DNA of 35,894 nucleotides from the NCBI GenBank assembly GCA_002422345.1, contig DIUL01000168.1, positions 105,132-141,025 on the forward strand, given 5' to 3'. Origin of the DNA: Acetobacteraceae bacterium UBA6159 (GTDB taxonomy: Bacteria; Pseudomonadota; Alphaproteobacteria; Acetobacterales; Acetobacteraceae). This document shows positions 1 to 8,302 of this stretch, piece by piece (position 1 is the stretch's first letter; each line of letters opens with the position of its first letter). The notes below the pieces were generated by a model. That model made no database searches. It had not been told where the DNA came from and was given only the letters and a program-made list of their open reading frames with translations. A program made the translations under genes and the position numbers.

Positions 1-843
1 ATCGACCCGGTCGGCGCCTGCGTGGGTATGCGTGGTTCGCGCGTCCAGGCCGTCGTCGCCGAGTTGCAGGGCGAAAAGATCGACATCATTCCCTGGAGCG
101 CCCAGGCCGCCACCTTCGTGGTGAACGCGCTGGCCCCGGCGGAAGTGACCAAGGTCGTGCTGGATGAAGAAGCCGGCCGCGTTGAGGTCGTAGTGCCTGA
201 CGACCAGCTTTCGCTGGCCATCGGCCGTCGCGGGCAGAACGTGCGTCTGGCGTCTCAGTTGACGCGGTGGGACATCGACATCCTCACCGAAGCCGAGGAA
301 AGCGAGCGCCGGCAGGAGGAATTCCGTCGCCGCTCCGGCCTGTTCGTCGAAGCATTGGATGTCGACGACGTGATCGCCGGCCTGCTGGTGACCGAAGGCT
401 TCACGACGGTCGAGGAACTGGCCTTCACGCCGGAAGACGAAGTCGCCTCGATCGAAGGCTTCGACGACAACATCGCGGTTGAGCTGATCCGTCGCGCCGA
501 AACCTTCATCACGCGGCGTGACACGGAACTGACGGACAAGCGGATCGAACTCGGCGTGACCGACGACATCGCGGCGATCGAGGAATTCACGCCGGCCATG
601 CTGGTGGCGCTGGGTGAGAAAGGCGTGAAGACGCTGGACGACCTGGCCGACCTCGCTTCCGACGAGCTCATGGAGATCGTTGGCGCGGACAAGATGGATG
701 AAGCCGCGGCGAACGATGTGATCATGGCCGCCCGCGCGCACTGGTTCGACGACGAACCGGCGGCGGAAGGCGATGCCGAGGCGGAGCCCGAGGGCGAAGC
801 AGCGGAAGGCGACACGACGGAACAGGAGGCGAGCCACGACTGA
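1..843 (+). CDS. nusA: Transcription termination/antitermination factor NusA, C-terminal part (5' end outside window)
   Basis: NusA binds RNA polymerase and nascent RNA and modulates pausing, termination and antitermination. The frame is open from base 1, so the gene begins upstream. The visible part starts in a KH domain: DPVGACVGMRGSRVQ is the classic first KH signature and LAIGRRGQNVRLAS the second. Two helical acidic-repeat-type segments follow at about residues 105-250, and the protein ends in a low-complexity Glu/Ala/Asp tail (EPEGEAAEGDTTEQ). Acidic repeats that contact the polymerase alpha C-terminal domain are known in proteobacterial NusA. It is followed by ylxR, infB and rbfA, the standard order. 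The stop at 841-843 lies inside or next to the start of ylxR. Confidence 0.97.
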   Translation: MDPVGACVGMRGSRVQAVVAELQGEKIDIIPWSAQAATFVVNALAPAEVTKVVLDEEAGRVEVVVPDDQLSLAIGRRGQNVRLASQLTRWDIDILTEAEESERRQEEFRRRSGLFVEALDVDDVIAGLLVTEGFTTVEELAFTPEDEVASIEGFDDNIAVELIRRAETFITRRDTELTDKRIELGVTDDIAAIEEFTPAMLVALGEKGVKTLDDLADLASDELMEIVGADKMDEAAANDVIMAARAHWFDDEPAAEGDAEAEPEGEAAEGDTTEQEASHD

Positions 844-1549
844 CGCGGTTGCGCTGATCGACGCCGATGACGATGCCGAACCAGAGACCGAAACCGGCCC
901 TCTGCGCCGCTGCATCGTCACCCGGGAGCGTCTGCCCAAGGAGCGGATGATCCGCTTTGTGGTTGGGCCCGATCGTTCGATCGTCCCCGACCTGACCGCA
1001 AGGCTGCCCGGACGGGGAATATGGTTGAGCGCGTCGGGCGATGTGTTAGTGTCCCCTGACGCTGCGCGGGACGGTGGGCGTCATCTGACACGCGCGTTTG
1101 CCCGTGCGGCACGTGGTCCGGTATCGGTGCCTCCCAACCTCGGAGAGATGCTGGAGACCGCCTTGATGCGGCGCGTCAGCGACACTTTGGGGCTGGCGCG
1201 ACGTGCGGGGCAGACGATCGCGGGGTTTGAGAAGGCGCGTGAATGGGTGCGGGCCGGGAAGGCGCGGGTTGTTGTGCAGGCTTCGGACGGAAGTCCGGCT
1301 GAGCGCGCAAGGTTCCTCTCCGGTCGCGATGACACGATCACCGTGGTGGATCCGCTGCCGGCAAGTGAACTCGGGCGGATATTCGCCCGGGATCACGTCG
1401 TGCATGTCGCGGTTGCCGCGGGACGACTGGCCGAGGTGCTCGCGCTTGACGCGGGCCGATTGGCCGGGCTGAGAACGAAGACACGGGACGAAGCCGGGCG
1501 GATTGCCGCCTCGGTGAATGAAGAAGCGGGTGCCACGGGTAAAGCATGA
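773..1549 (+). CDS. ylxR: YlxR-type RNA-binding protein (DUF448) fused to an L7Ae-like domain
   Basis: Nucleic-acid-binding protein of the nusA-infB operon. An N-terminal DUF448/YlxR domain (LRRCIVTRERLPKERMIRFV, then the GRGIWLS loop) is followed by an L7Ae/L30e-like domain (LGLARRAGQTIAGFEKAREWVRAGKARVVVQASDGS). This two-domain form is usual in alphaproteobacteria. The start is uncertain. ATG 773 is the only ATG/GTG/TTG in the frame, but it lies 71 bases inside nusA, has no clear ribosome binding site and gives an Arg-rich leader. A strong AGGAGG at 824-829 sits 6 bases before an in-frame ACG at 836, just before the nusA stop, where an ATG would be expected. The stop overlaps the infB start as ATGA. 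The domain calls are firm, the start is not. Confidence 0.9.
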   Translation: MPRRSPRAKQRKATRRNRRRATTDAVALIDADDDAEPETETGPLRRCIVTRERLPKERMIRFVVGPDRSIVPDLTARLPGRGIWLSASGDVLVSPDAARDGGRHLTRAFARAARGPVSVPPNLGEMLETALMRRVSDTLGLARRAGQTIAGFEKAREWVRAGKARVVVQASDGSPAERARFLSGRDDTITVVDPLPASELGRIFARDHVVHVAVAAGRLAEVLALDAGRLAGLRTKTRDEAGRIAASVNEEAGATGKA

Positions 1550-4341
1550 GCGAAGGCAACGATCAGGACGGCGGCAAGAGCCGGCTTTCATTACGTCCCG
1601 CGGGACGACTGGAAATCGGCCGTACCGTCGACGCAGGCTCCGTCCGGCAGAGCTTCAGCCACGGCCGATCCAAGGTCGTACAGGTCGAAGTGCGCAAGAA
1701 GCGCGCGCCCACGCCGGGCCAGCCCACCCCCACGCCATCCGGCGGTGGTGGTGGCGGGGGCGGTGCGTCTCAGACGCGCGGACCAGGACCATCCAACCGG
1801 CAAGGCGGCTCCGGCGGCCGGGCGCTGACGGCGACCGAGTTGGCGGCACGCCAGCGGGCGTTGCTGGAGCAGCAGCGGGACGCGCAGCGGCGTGAAGCGG
1901 AACGGCGTGAGCAGGAGAAGATCTCGATCCTCTCCGCGGCCGAGGAAGCGCGTCGCAAGGCCGAGGAAGACCTGAAGCGTCAGGCCGAGGAAGAAGAGCG
2001 CCGCCAGCAGGAAGAGGCCGAGGCCGCACGCCTGGCCGCCGAGGAAGCGGAGCGGGAGCGGGTTGAAGCCGTCGCCCGTGCCGCCGCCGAGGCCGCTGGC
2101 CAGGCCGCGCCGGTCGCGGAACAGCCGGTGGCGGAAGCCACCCCGGCCCCCGCGCCTGTCACGACGGCACCGGCCGCGCCGGTTGCCCGTGCCCCCGAAC
2201 GGGGACCGCAGCAGCAGCCGCAAGGCCGTCCCGCCGCGCCGGGGGCTCGCCCCCAGCAGCCTGGACGACCGGGTGCGCCCGCCGCTCCGGCCACGCCGGG
2301 TGGTCCCGCGTCCGAGACATTGCGCCTCCGCCCGGGTGGAAAGCCCGGCGAGGAAGAGGAAGAGCGTCCGCGCCGGCCAGGCCCTGGCCTGCCGCCGCGA
2401 AAGCCGCCGATCGTCGCGCCGAAGAAGGGCACCGACGACCGTCGTCGCCCCGGCCGCATCGACGTGCAGGCCGCGATCGAGGGTGAGGACGAGCGCGTCC
2501 GCTCCCTGGCATCGGTTCGCCGTCAGCGGGAGCGTGAACGTCGGCAGGCGGAACTGGAACGGCTTCGTTCAGATCAGGTGCGGGTTGTGCGTGACGTCGT
2601 GTTGCCCGAGCAGATCACCGTGCAGGAACTGGCCAATCGTATGGCCGCCCGCGCACCGGACGTCGTCAAGGCCCTGATGAAGATGGGCGTGATGGCGACC
2701 ATCACGCAGTCGCTGGATGCCGACACCGCCGAACTGGTGGTGCAGGAATTCGGCCATCGCGTCCGCCGTGTCTCCGAATCCGATGTCGAGATGGGGCTGG
2801 AGGGCGAGGCCGATACGGCCGAGGAACTGCAGCTTCGTGCGCCGGTCGTGACCATCATGGGCCACGTCGACCACGGCAAGACGTCGCTGCTGGACGCCTT
2901 GCGCTCCACCGATGTCGCCGGCCGAGAGGCGGGCGGTATCACGCAGCACATCGGCGCCTATCAGGTCGAACTGCCCAGCGGCGCGCGGATCACGTTCGTT
3001 GATACGCCGGGCCACGAAGCATTCACCGCCATGCGGTCGCGCGGCGCCTCGGTCACCGACATCGTCGTGCTGGTCGTTGCCGCCGATGACGGCGTCATGC
3101 CCCAGACGATCGAGGCGATCCGGCACGCCAAGGCCGCGAACGCGCCGATCATCGTGGCCATCAACAAGATGGACAAGCCGGACGCCAATCCGAACCGCGT
3201 GCGCCAGGAACTGCTCAACCACGAGATCGTGGTCGAGGACATGGGCGGCGAAACGCAGGACGTCGAAGTGTCCGCCCTGGCCAAGACCGGCCTCGACAAG
3301 CTGGAAGAAGCCATCCTGCTCCAGGCCGAAATCCTGGATCTGCGGGCCAATCCGGATCGTATCGCCGAGGGTTCGGTGATCGAAAGCCGGCTGGATCGCG
3401 GGCGTGGGCCCGTTGGCACCGTCCTGGTGCAGCGCGGCACGCTGAAGCAGGGTGACATCGTCGTCGCTGGCGCCGAATGGGGCCGCGTGCGTGCGATGCT
3501 GGACGACAAGGGCCGGCCGATCCAGGAAGCTGGACCGTCGTCCCCGGTCGAAATCCTGGGCCTCAGCGGTGCGCCAACGGCGGGTGAACCCTTCGTCGTG
3601 GTCGAAAACGAAGGTCGCGCGCGGGAAATCACGGAGTTCCGTGAACGCCGCCAGCGCGACAAGATGGCGGGCGCCGCGGTTGGCGCGCGTGGGACGCTGG
3701 ACCAGATGCTGGCCCGCATCCAGGCGGGTGAGCAGAAGGAAGTCGCGATCCTCATCAAGGCCGATGTGCAGGGCAGCGCCGAGGCGATCCAGTCCACCGT
3801 GCTGAAGCTGGCACACGAAGAAGTGAAGGTCCGCGTGCTGCTATCGGGTGTCGGTCAGATCACCGAGAGCGACGTGCAGTTGGCCAAGGCCTCCAGCGCC
3901 GTGATCGTCGCCTTCAACGTGCGTGCCACGTCGCAGGCGCGGGAACTGGCGCAGCGTGAGTCGGTGGATATCCGCTACTTCTCGATCATCTACGACGTCG
4001 CCGACGACGTGGAAAAGCTGGTCCGCGGCAAGGTTGCGCCGAAGGCTCGCGAGAAGTTCCTGGGCTACGCCGAGGTCCGCAAGGTGTTCAACATCACCAA
4101 GACCGGCAAGGTCGCGGGCTGCATGATCACCGAAGGCCTGGTCAAGCGCGGCTCCGGCGTGCGGGTGCTGCGAGAGAACGTGGTCATCCACAACGGCGAA
4201 CTGTCTCAGCTCAAGCGCTTCAAGGACGATGTCCGAGAGGTTGCCCGCGGCTACGAATGCGGCTTGTCCTTCGCCAACTTCCACGACTTGCAGGAAGGTG
4301 ACGTGGTCGAGTGCTTCGAAGTGGAGATGGTGCCGGGTTGA
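1546..4341 (+). CDS. infB: Translation initiation factor IF-2
   Basis: GTPase that brings initiator fMet-tRNA to the 30S subunit and promotes subunit joining. The 931-residue protein has a long low-complexity N-terminal half: a glycine run near residue 65, Lys/Glu/Arg-rich coiled-coil sequence at about 110-185, and a Pro/Ala/Gln-rich linker. A second IF2_N segment (VQELANRMAARAPDVVKALM) precedes the GTPase domain. The G motifs are GHVDHGKT (439-446), DTPGHE (486-491) and NKMD (540-543). Domains II, III and the fMet-tRNA-binding C-terminus follow. ATG 1546 overlaps the ylxR stop, which indicates translational coupling. The length is typical of alphaproteobacterial IF-2. Confidence 0.98.
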   Translation: MSEGNDQDGGKSRLSLRPAGRLEIGRTVDAGSVRQSFSHGRSKVVQVEVRKKRAPTPGQPTPTPSGGGGGGGGASQTRGPGPSNRQGGSGGRALTATELAARQRALLEQQRDAQRREAERREQEKISILSAAEEARRKAEEDLKRQAEEEERRQQEEAEAARLAAEEAERERVEAVARAAAEAAGQAAPVAEQPVAEATPAPAPVTTAPAAPVARAPERGPQQQPQGRPAAPGARPQQPGRPGAPAAPATPGGPASETLRLRPGGKPGEEEEERPRRPGPGLPPRKPPIVAPKKGTDDRRRPGRIDVQAAIEGEDERVRSLASVRRQRERERRQAELERLRSDQVRVVRDVVLPEQITVQELANRMAARAPDVVKALMKMGVMATITQSLDADTAELVVQEFGHRVRRVSESDVEMGLEGEADTAEELQLRAPVVTIMGHVDHGKTSLLDALRSTDVAGREAGGITQHIGAYQVELPSGARITFVDTPGHEAFTAMRSRGASVTDIVVLVVAADDGVMPQTIEAIRHAKAANAPIIVAINKMDKPDANPNRVRQELLNHEIVVEDMGGETQDVEVSALAKTGLDKLEEAILLQAEILDLRANPDRIAEGSVIESRLDRGRGPVGTVLVQRGTLKQGDIVVAGAEWGRVRAMLDDKGRPIQEAGPSSPVEILGLSGAPTAGEPFVVVENEGRAREITEFRERRQRDKMAGAAVGARGTLDQMLARIQAGEQKEVAILIKADVQGSAEAIQSTVLKLAHEEVKVRVLLSGVGQITESDVQLAKASSAVIVAFNVRATSQARELAQRESVDIRYFSIIYDVADDVEKLVRGKVAPKAREKFLGYAEVRKVFNITKTGKVAGCMITEGLVKRGSGVRVLRENVVIHNGELSQLKRFKDDVREVARGYECGLSFANFHDLQEGDVVECFEVEMVPG

Positions 4342-4727
4342 AGAAGAAAACCGCCGGTCCGTCGCAACGGCAGCTGCGCGTGGCGGAGGAAATCCGCCAC
4401 GTCCTGGCCGGCATCTTTGCTCGACACGAGTTCCGTGACCCCGACCTGGCAACAGCCGAGGTCACGGTAACCGAGGTCCGCACCACGCCCGATCTCAAGC
4501 ATGCCACGGTGTTTGTCGCCCGACTTGGGCGGACCGACGTCGAGGAACTGCTGCCGGCGATGCGGCGTGCTAGCGCCTATATGCGGGGCCAAGTAGCGCA
4601 TGCGCTGCGGCTGCGGGCGGTCCCCGACCTGCATTTCCACGCGGACAACGCGCTGGATTACGCCATGAAGATCGATGAACTGATGCATCGGCCCGAGGTG
4701 GCGCGGGATCTCAACGATCGTGATTGA
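4338..4727 (+). CDS. rbfA: Ribosome-binding factor A
   Basis: Small KH-fold protein that binds the 30S subunit and assists late 16S rRNA maturation. The body matches RbfA: SQRQLRVAEEIRHVLAGI, then the conserved LATAEVTVTEVRTTPDLKHATVFV core and LRLRAVPDLHFHADNALDY. I place the start at TTG 4338, which overlaps the infB stop (TTGA) and gives MKKKTAGPSQRQL. An ATG at 4311 would lie 30 bases inside infB and add nine residues that do not look like RbfA. The gene is 129 residues from TTG. truB, which commonly follows rbfA, is not next; a toxin-antitoxin pair is. Confidence 0.95.
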   Translation: MKKKTAGPSQRQLRVAEEIRHVLAGIFARHEFRDPDLATAEVTVTEVRTTPDLKHATVFVARLGRTDVEELLPAMRRASAYMRGQVAHALRLRAVPDLHFHADNALDYAMKIDELMHRPEVARDLNDRD

Positions 4728-4754
4728 CGTGGCGGGTTCGGCGGCTTAACTCTA

Positions 4755-4774
4755 GACAGTCTGGATAGATTGTC
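4755..4774. promoter_or_regulatory. Inverted repeat in front of the Phd/VapC pair, probable autoregulatory operator
   Basis: GACAGTCT (4755-4762) and AGATTGTC (4767-4774) are inverted repeats matching at 7 of 8 positions around a 4-base spacer. They end one base before the GGAGG ribosome binding site (4775-4779) of the antitoxin. Phd/YefM antitoxins are known to repress their own promoters through such palindromes. The operator role is inferred from position and symmetry. Confidence 0.55.
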
Positions 4775-4784
4775 GGAGGTCGCC

Positions 4785-5042
4785 ATGCTCGATTGGCAAT
4801 TGCAGGACGCGAAGAACCGCTTCAGCGAAGTCGTCAAGCGCGCCCGGGATGACGGGCCACAGACCGTGACCGTGCATGGCAAACCGGCGGCGGTGATCGT
4901 GTCGGCCTCGGACTGGGAACGGCTGACCACGCCGCAGATGCCCTTCACCGCATTCCTGCTCGGCGGGGATCGCTGGTCCGATGATGTCGTGGACACCATC
5001 AACGATCGTTCCCGCGACACCGGCCGCGACGTCGATTTCTGA
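4785..5042 (+). CDS. Phd/YefM-family antitoxin (VapB role)
   Basis: Antitoxin that should bind and neutralise the PIN toxin encoded next and repress the operon. The 85-residue protein starts with the Phd/YefM fold signature (WQLQDAKNRFSEVVKRA, then QTVTVHGKPAAVIVSASDWERL), which forms the DNA-binding dimer. The acidic C-terminal tail (DTINDRSRDTGRDVDF) matches toxin-wrapping tails of antitoxins paired with FitB/VapC toxins. ATG 4785 is chosen because GGAGG at 4775-4779 is ideally spaced; an in-frame TTG at 4770 would sit within the inverted repeat. The stop overlaps the toxin start by one base (TGATG). Confidence 0.92.
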   Translation: MLDWQLQDAKNRFSEVVKRARDDGPQTVTVHGKPAAVIVSASDWERLTTPQMPFTAFLLGGDRWSDDVVDTINDRSRDTGRDVDF

Positions 5043-5443
5043 TGTATCTGGTCGATACCTGCGTGCTGTCGGAAGCCCGCAGGGGAACGCCCAAGGCCGT
5101 GGCCTGGCTCAGCATGGCGCCACCGGACGCCGTTTTCCTCAGCACCATCACGATCGGTGAGATCATGAAGGGCGTCGCCATGAAGGCGCGGAGCGATCCG
5201 GCCGCCGCGGCGTCCTTGCAGCGCTGGCTGGATGAGCTTCGGCTGCGCTATCGGCCCCAATTGCTGCCCGTGGATGACTCGGTGGCGGTGGCCTGGGGTC
5301 GGATCATGGGGCAACGCCCGCGGCCGATGGCGGATGCGCTGATCGCCGCCACGGCACGGGTGAACGACAAGGTGCTCGTCACCCGCAACGTGGCGGATTT
5401 CCAGGAAATGGGGGTTGAGGTGCTCAACCCCTGGGACCTGTAA
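5042..5443 (+). CDS. vapC: PIN-domain ribonuclease toxin, VapC/FitB type
   Basis: Predicted Mg-dependent endoribonuclease toxin of a type II system. VapC proteins typically cut tRNA or rRNA; the target here is unknown. The 133-residue single PIN domain shows the expected acidic residues: D5 (YLVDTCVLSE), E40 (STITIGEIMKG), D98 (MADALIAATA) and D119 (TRNVADF). The closing motif VEVLNPW is typical of the FitB-like branch. It is translationally coupled to the antitoxin. Its stop is 3 bases from the stop of the convergent crotonase gene. The pair occupies the slot after rbfA. Confidence 0.93.
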   Translation: MYLVDTCVLSEARRGTPKAVAWLSMAPPDAVFLSTITIGEIMKGVAMKARSDPAAAASLQRWLDELRLRYRPQLLPVDDSVAVAWGRIMGQRPRPMADALIAATARVNDKVLVTRNVADFQEMGVEVLNPWDL

Positions 5444-5446
5444 AGC

Positions 5447-6247
5447 TCAATCGCCCTTGAAGTCCGGCTTCCGCTTCTCCAGGAAGGAGTTGACGGCTTC
5501 CCGGTGATCCGCGGTCGCATGGGTCAGGGCCTGCATGGCGGCCGACATTTCCAGCAGCGTATCCAGGCGGGTGTGACGCCCTTCCAGCAGCAAGCGCTTG
5601 GCCATCCGCACGGCGTGCGGCGGGTTCACCGCGATGCGCTGAGCCAGGGCGCGGGCGGCGTCCAGCAACTCGGCATCGGGCACCACGCGAGACACCAGGC
5701 CGCAGGCCAGCGCCTCCTTGGAGTCCAGCATGTCGCCGGTGAACGCCATCTCGCAGGCCTTGGAGAAGCCGACGACGCGCGGCAGCAGCCAGGCGCCGCC
5801 GTCACCGGGGACGATGCCGACCTTGACGAAGCTCTCGGCGAACTTGGCGCTCTCGGCCGCGATCCGCATGTCGCACATGCAGGTCAGGTCCAGGCCCGCG
5901 CCGATCGCCGGCCCGTTCACGGCGCAGATGATGGGGACGTCCAGCTTCTCGAACGCCATCGGGATCATCTGGATGCCGTACTTGTAGTAGCGCGGCGTCA
6001 GATGCGGCTTTTCCGCGCGTGGGCCGAAATCGGCGCGCATCTTGGTCAGGTCGCCGCCGGAGCTGAACGCCGACCCGGCGCCGGTCAAGATGGCGACGCG
6101 CACGGACGTATCGGCGTTCAGGCGATCCAGGGCATTCACGATCCCCTCGACCATGTCGAGCTCCGAGATCGGGTTGCGCTTGCCCGGATCGTTCAGCGTG
6201 ATGGTGACGATATGGCCGTCCTGCTCGTAGAGCACCTTGTCGGTCAT
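5447..6247 (-). CDS. Crotonase-family protein (enoyl-CoA hydratase/isomerase-like)
   Basis: Acyl-CoA-binding enzyme of the crotonase superfamily, 266 residues. The oxyanion-hole segments SSGGDLTKM (62-70) and PAIGAGLDLTCMCD (113-126) are intact, and KVGIVPGDGGAWLLPR (142-157) is typical. The two catalytic glutamates of rat mitochondrial enoyl-CoA hydratase are not conserved: the first aligns with D120 and the second with F140. A classical hydratase reaction is therefore doubtful; isomerase, hydrolase or another crotonase reaction is possible. It lies 27 bases downstream of the acyl-CoA dehydrogenase on the same strand, so both probably act on the same acyl-CoA substrate. Confidence 0.9.
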   Translation of the reverse strand: MTDKVLYEQDGHIVTITLNDPGKRNPISELDMVEGIVNALDRLNADTSVRVAILTGAGSAFSSGGDLTKMRADFGPRAEKPHLTPRYYKYGIQMIPMAFEKLDVPIICAVNGPAIGAGLDLTCMCDMRIAAESAKFAESFVKVGIVPGDGGAWLLPRVVGFSKACEMAFTGDMLDSKEALACGLVSRVVPDAELLDAARALAQRIAVNPPHAVRMAKRLLLEGRHTRLDTLLEMSAAMQALTHATADHREAVNSFLEKRKPDFKGD

Positions 6248-6274
6248 CGGAAAAACCTTCTTCCTTGGAAAGGG

Positions 6275-7423
6275 TTAGCGCAGCCCCAGGCCGCGGGCGA
6301 TGATGCCGCGCAGGATTTCCCGCGTGCCGCCGCGCAGGCTGAAGGACGGGGCGTGCATCATCGTGTGGGCGAGCACGGCGGCGAAGTCGTGCGTCGATTT
6401 CTCATCCGGTTCGGCGTCGACCAGGTTGCGGGCGATTTCGGGCAGTTCCTGCTCGACCAGCGCGCCCAGGTCCTTGACCATGGAGGCCTGCAAGGCCGGG
6501 TTTTCCCCGTTCTGCAGCATCCCGGCGACCGAGCGTGACAGGCGGCGCAGCGTCATGAAATGCGCCGTCAGGCGGCCGATGGCGATGGCCCCGGCGTCGG
6601 TCGGGTTGGGACCCAGCGCACGGATCAGCTCGACGAACAGCCAGTAGGAGGACAGGAACCGCTCGGGTCCGCTGCGTTCGAACGCGAGCTCGCTAGTGAC
6701 CTGGTTCCAGCCGTCGCCTTCCTTGCCCAGCAAGGCGGAGTCGGGGATGAACGCGTCCTGGAAGACGCATTCATTGAAATGGTGCTCCCCGGTCAGGGCG
6801 TAGATCGGGCGGATCGCCAGGCCGGGGGTGTTGTGCAGGTCGACCAGGAACTGGCTGACGCCGCCGTGCCGATCCTCGGAGGAGCCGGTGCGGCAGAACA
6901 GGATCATGTAGTGGGACAGGTGCGCGAAGCTGGTCCACACCTTGGTGCCGTTGACGATGTAGCCGCCCTGGACCTTGGCCGCGCGGGTGCGGGCGGAGGC
7001 CAGGTCCGATCCGGTGTTCGGCTCGCTCATGCCAATGCAGCAGAAGGCTTCGCCGGCGGCGAGTTTCGGCAGATAGGTCTGGCGCTGCTCCTCGGTGCCG
7101 ACGCGCAGGATCAGCGGGCCGGACTGGCGGTCGCCGATCCAGTGCAGGCCGACGGGCGCGCCGGCGGCCAGCATTTCCTCCAGTACCACATAGCGTTCCA
7201 GGGCCGACCGCTCATGCCCGCCATATTTCTTGGGCCAGGTAAGGCCGAGCCAACCGCGTTGGCCGACGGCGCGGGAGAAGGCGGGGTCGAGGCCGGTCCA
7301 GGACTCGGCCTTCTGTACCGGCGTGCGATCGGCCAGTTCGGTCTTGAGGAAGTCCCGAACCTCCTGGCGCAGGACCTCGGCTTCCGGGCATGGCGGCGGT
7401 GGGGGGAAGGAGAAGGCGTTCAC
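6275..7423 (-). CDS. Acyl-CoA dehydrogenase, FadE-like
   Basis: FAD-dependent alpha,beta-dehydrogenation of an acyl-CoA thioester. The 382-residue protein has the three-domain acyl-CoA dehydrogenase layout: helical N-terminus (EAEVLRQEVRDFLKTEL), FAD/substrate motif CIGMSEPNTGSDLAS, a second beta-domain motif GGYIVNGTKVWTSFAHLS, and C-terminal SLRGGTREILRGIIARGLGL. Where medium-chain dehydrogenase has its catalytic Glu (EGT) this protein has GGT. That is common in FadE-type members, where the base lies elsewhere, possibly in FERSGPER. The start is taken as GTG 7423 with GAGG upstream; a longer reading would add 35 Arg/Pro-rich residues. Substrate unknown. Confidence 0.92.
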   Translation of the reverse strand: MNAFSFPPPPPCPEAEVLRQEVRDFLKTELADRTPVQKAESWTGLDPAFSRAVGQRGWLGLTWPKKYGGHERSALERYVVLEEMLAAGAPVGLHWIGDRQSGPLILRVGTEEQRQTYLPKLAAGEAFCCIGMSEPNTGSDLASARTRAAKVQGGYIVNGTKVWTSFAHLSHYMILFCRTGSSEDRHGGVSQFLVDLHNTPGLAIRPIYALTGEHHFNECVFQDAFIPDSALLGKEGDGWNQVTSELAFERSGPERFLSSYWLFVELIRALGPNPTDAGAIAIGRLTAHFMTLRRLSRSVAGMLQNGENPALQASMVKDLGALVEQELPEIARNLVDAEPDEKSTHDFAAVLAHTMMHAPSFSLRGGTREILRGIIARGLGLR

Positions 7424-7572
7424 CGATGCGGGTCCTCGGGCTGGGGTTACCGGGCGGTAGCGCGTGGGGGGATGGGGGTCAAGGCGGAGCCGTCGAAAGG
7501 AGAATCGCGGCTTGCGGCTTCGTAACAAATTTGCAAGATATGTCTCACGGAAGAATGAGGGCGGAGACGGTC

Positions 7573-8298
7573 ATGACCAAGGGTACTGTGATTCTGGCGG
7601 CCCTGCTGGCTCTTGGCACCGGGTCGGCGGCACAGTCCGCCGTTATCGGCTTCGTGAACAACCCGACCGGCAATGCCGCGGACTTCGCGAACCACCTGGC
7701 CGCGAACGGCGCCAGTGTCACGACGGTCATCGACTTCGAAAGCCATCCACTCGGCAGCCTGGATGGTAACTTCTACGCCCCCCAGGGCGTGACGATGTCG
7801 ATCGTAACCCCGTTCCTACAGACGGTGATGGATATCACCGGGATCCCATCCGGTTCGCTGGATTGCCCGTGCTCCACCGGAGAAGGGCCGTTCCCCCTGA
7901 CCCGCGCGCTGGTCTACGGAGACCAGATTTCCCTGACGGTGAACTTCGCCAACGCGATCGCCGCGATCGGCATGCTGACCGGCGACCATTATGATCCCTT
8001 CGGCACCGATCCGATCACGATCGAGGCCTTCACCGGCCTGAACGGCACCGGAACCTCCCTCGGGTCGGTCCAGTCCTTCCCGCGGAACTACCAGCTTGGC
8101 TATTCGTATTTCATGGGTTTGGCGAGCACGACGAACGACATCCGCTCGATCGTGCTGACGGACGGGTTCTCGGGCACCAGTGACGGCGTCGACCTGGACA
8201 ACTTCCAGATCGCGATGGTCGGCGTGCCGGAGCCAGCGACGCTGGGCGTCCTGGCCATGGGCGTGATTGGGATGCTGGGGCTGCGCCGCCGGCGATAG
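7573..8298 (+). CDS. PEP-CTERM sorting-domain protein of unknown function
   Basis: Exported protein of 241 residues with no recognised catalytic domain. An N-terminal signal peptide (TVILAALLALGTGSAAQSA, then VIGF) and a C-terminal PEP-CTERM tail are clear: VPEPATLG, a hydrophobic stretch and a terminal Arg cluster. PEP-CTERM tails are processed by exosortase and are usual in exopolysaccharide-associated surface proteins; no exosortase gene lies in this window. The middle is rich in Thr, Gly, Asn and Asp and probably forms a beta-sandwich (VIDFESHPLGSLDGNFYAPQGVTM). ATG 7573 is chosen for GGAG at 7563-7566; ATG 7555 is an alternative. The stop is 4 bases from the stop of the convergent PEP-CTERM metalloprotease. 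Confidence 0.88.
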   Translation: MTKGTVILAALLALGTGSAAQSAVIGFVNNPTGNAADFANHLAANGASVTTVIDFESHPLGSLDGNFYAPQGVTMSIVTPFLQTVMDITGIPSGSLDCPCSTGEGPFPLTRALVYGDQISLTVNFANAIAAIGMLTGDHYDPFGTDPITIEAFTGLNGTGTSLGSVQSFPRNYQLGYSYFMGLASTTNDIRSIVLTDGFSGTSDGVDLDNFQIAMVGVPEPATLGVLAMGVIGMLGLRRRR

Positions 8299-8302
8299 AC
8301 CC

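Noticed and set aside
1741..1775. Glycine-codon run in infB as a repeat element.
   Set aside because: IF-2 N-terminal regions are naturally low-complexity, and the frame is kept through it.
2569..3816. A 415-codon open frame opposite infB.
   Set aside because: It lies wholly inside the conserved GTPase region of infB and shows no domain of its own.
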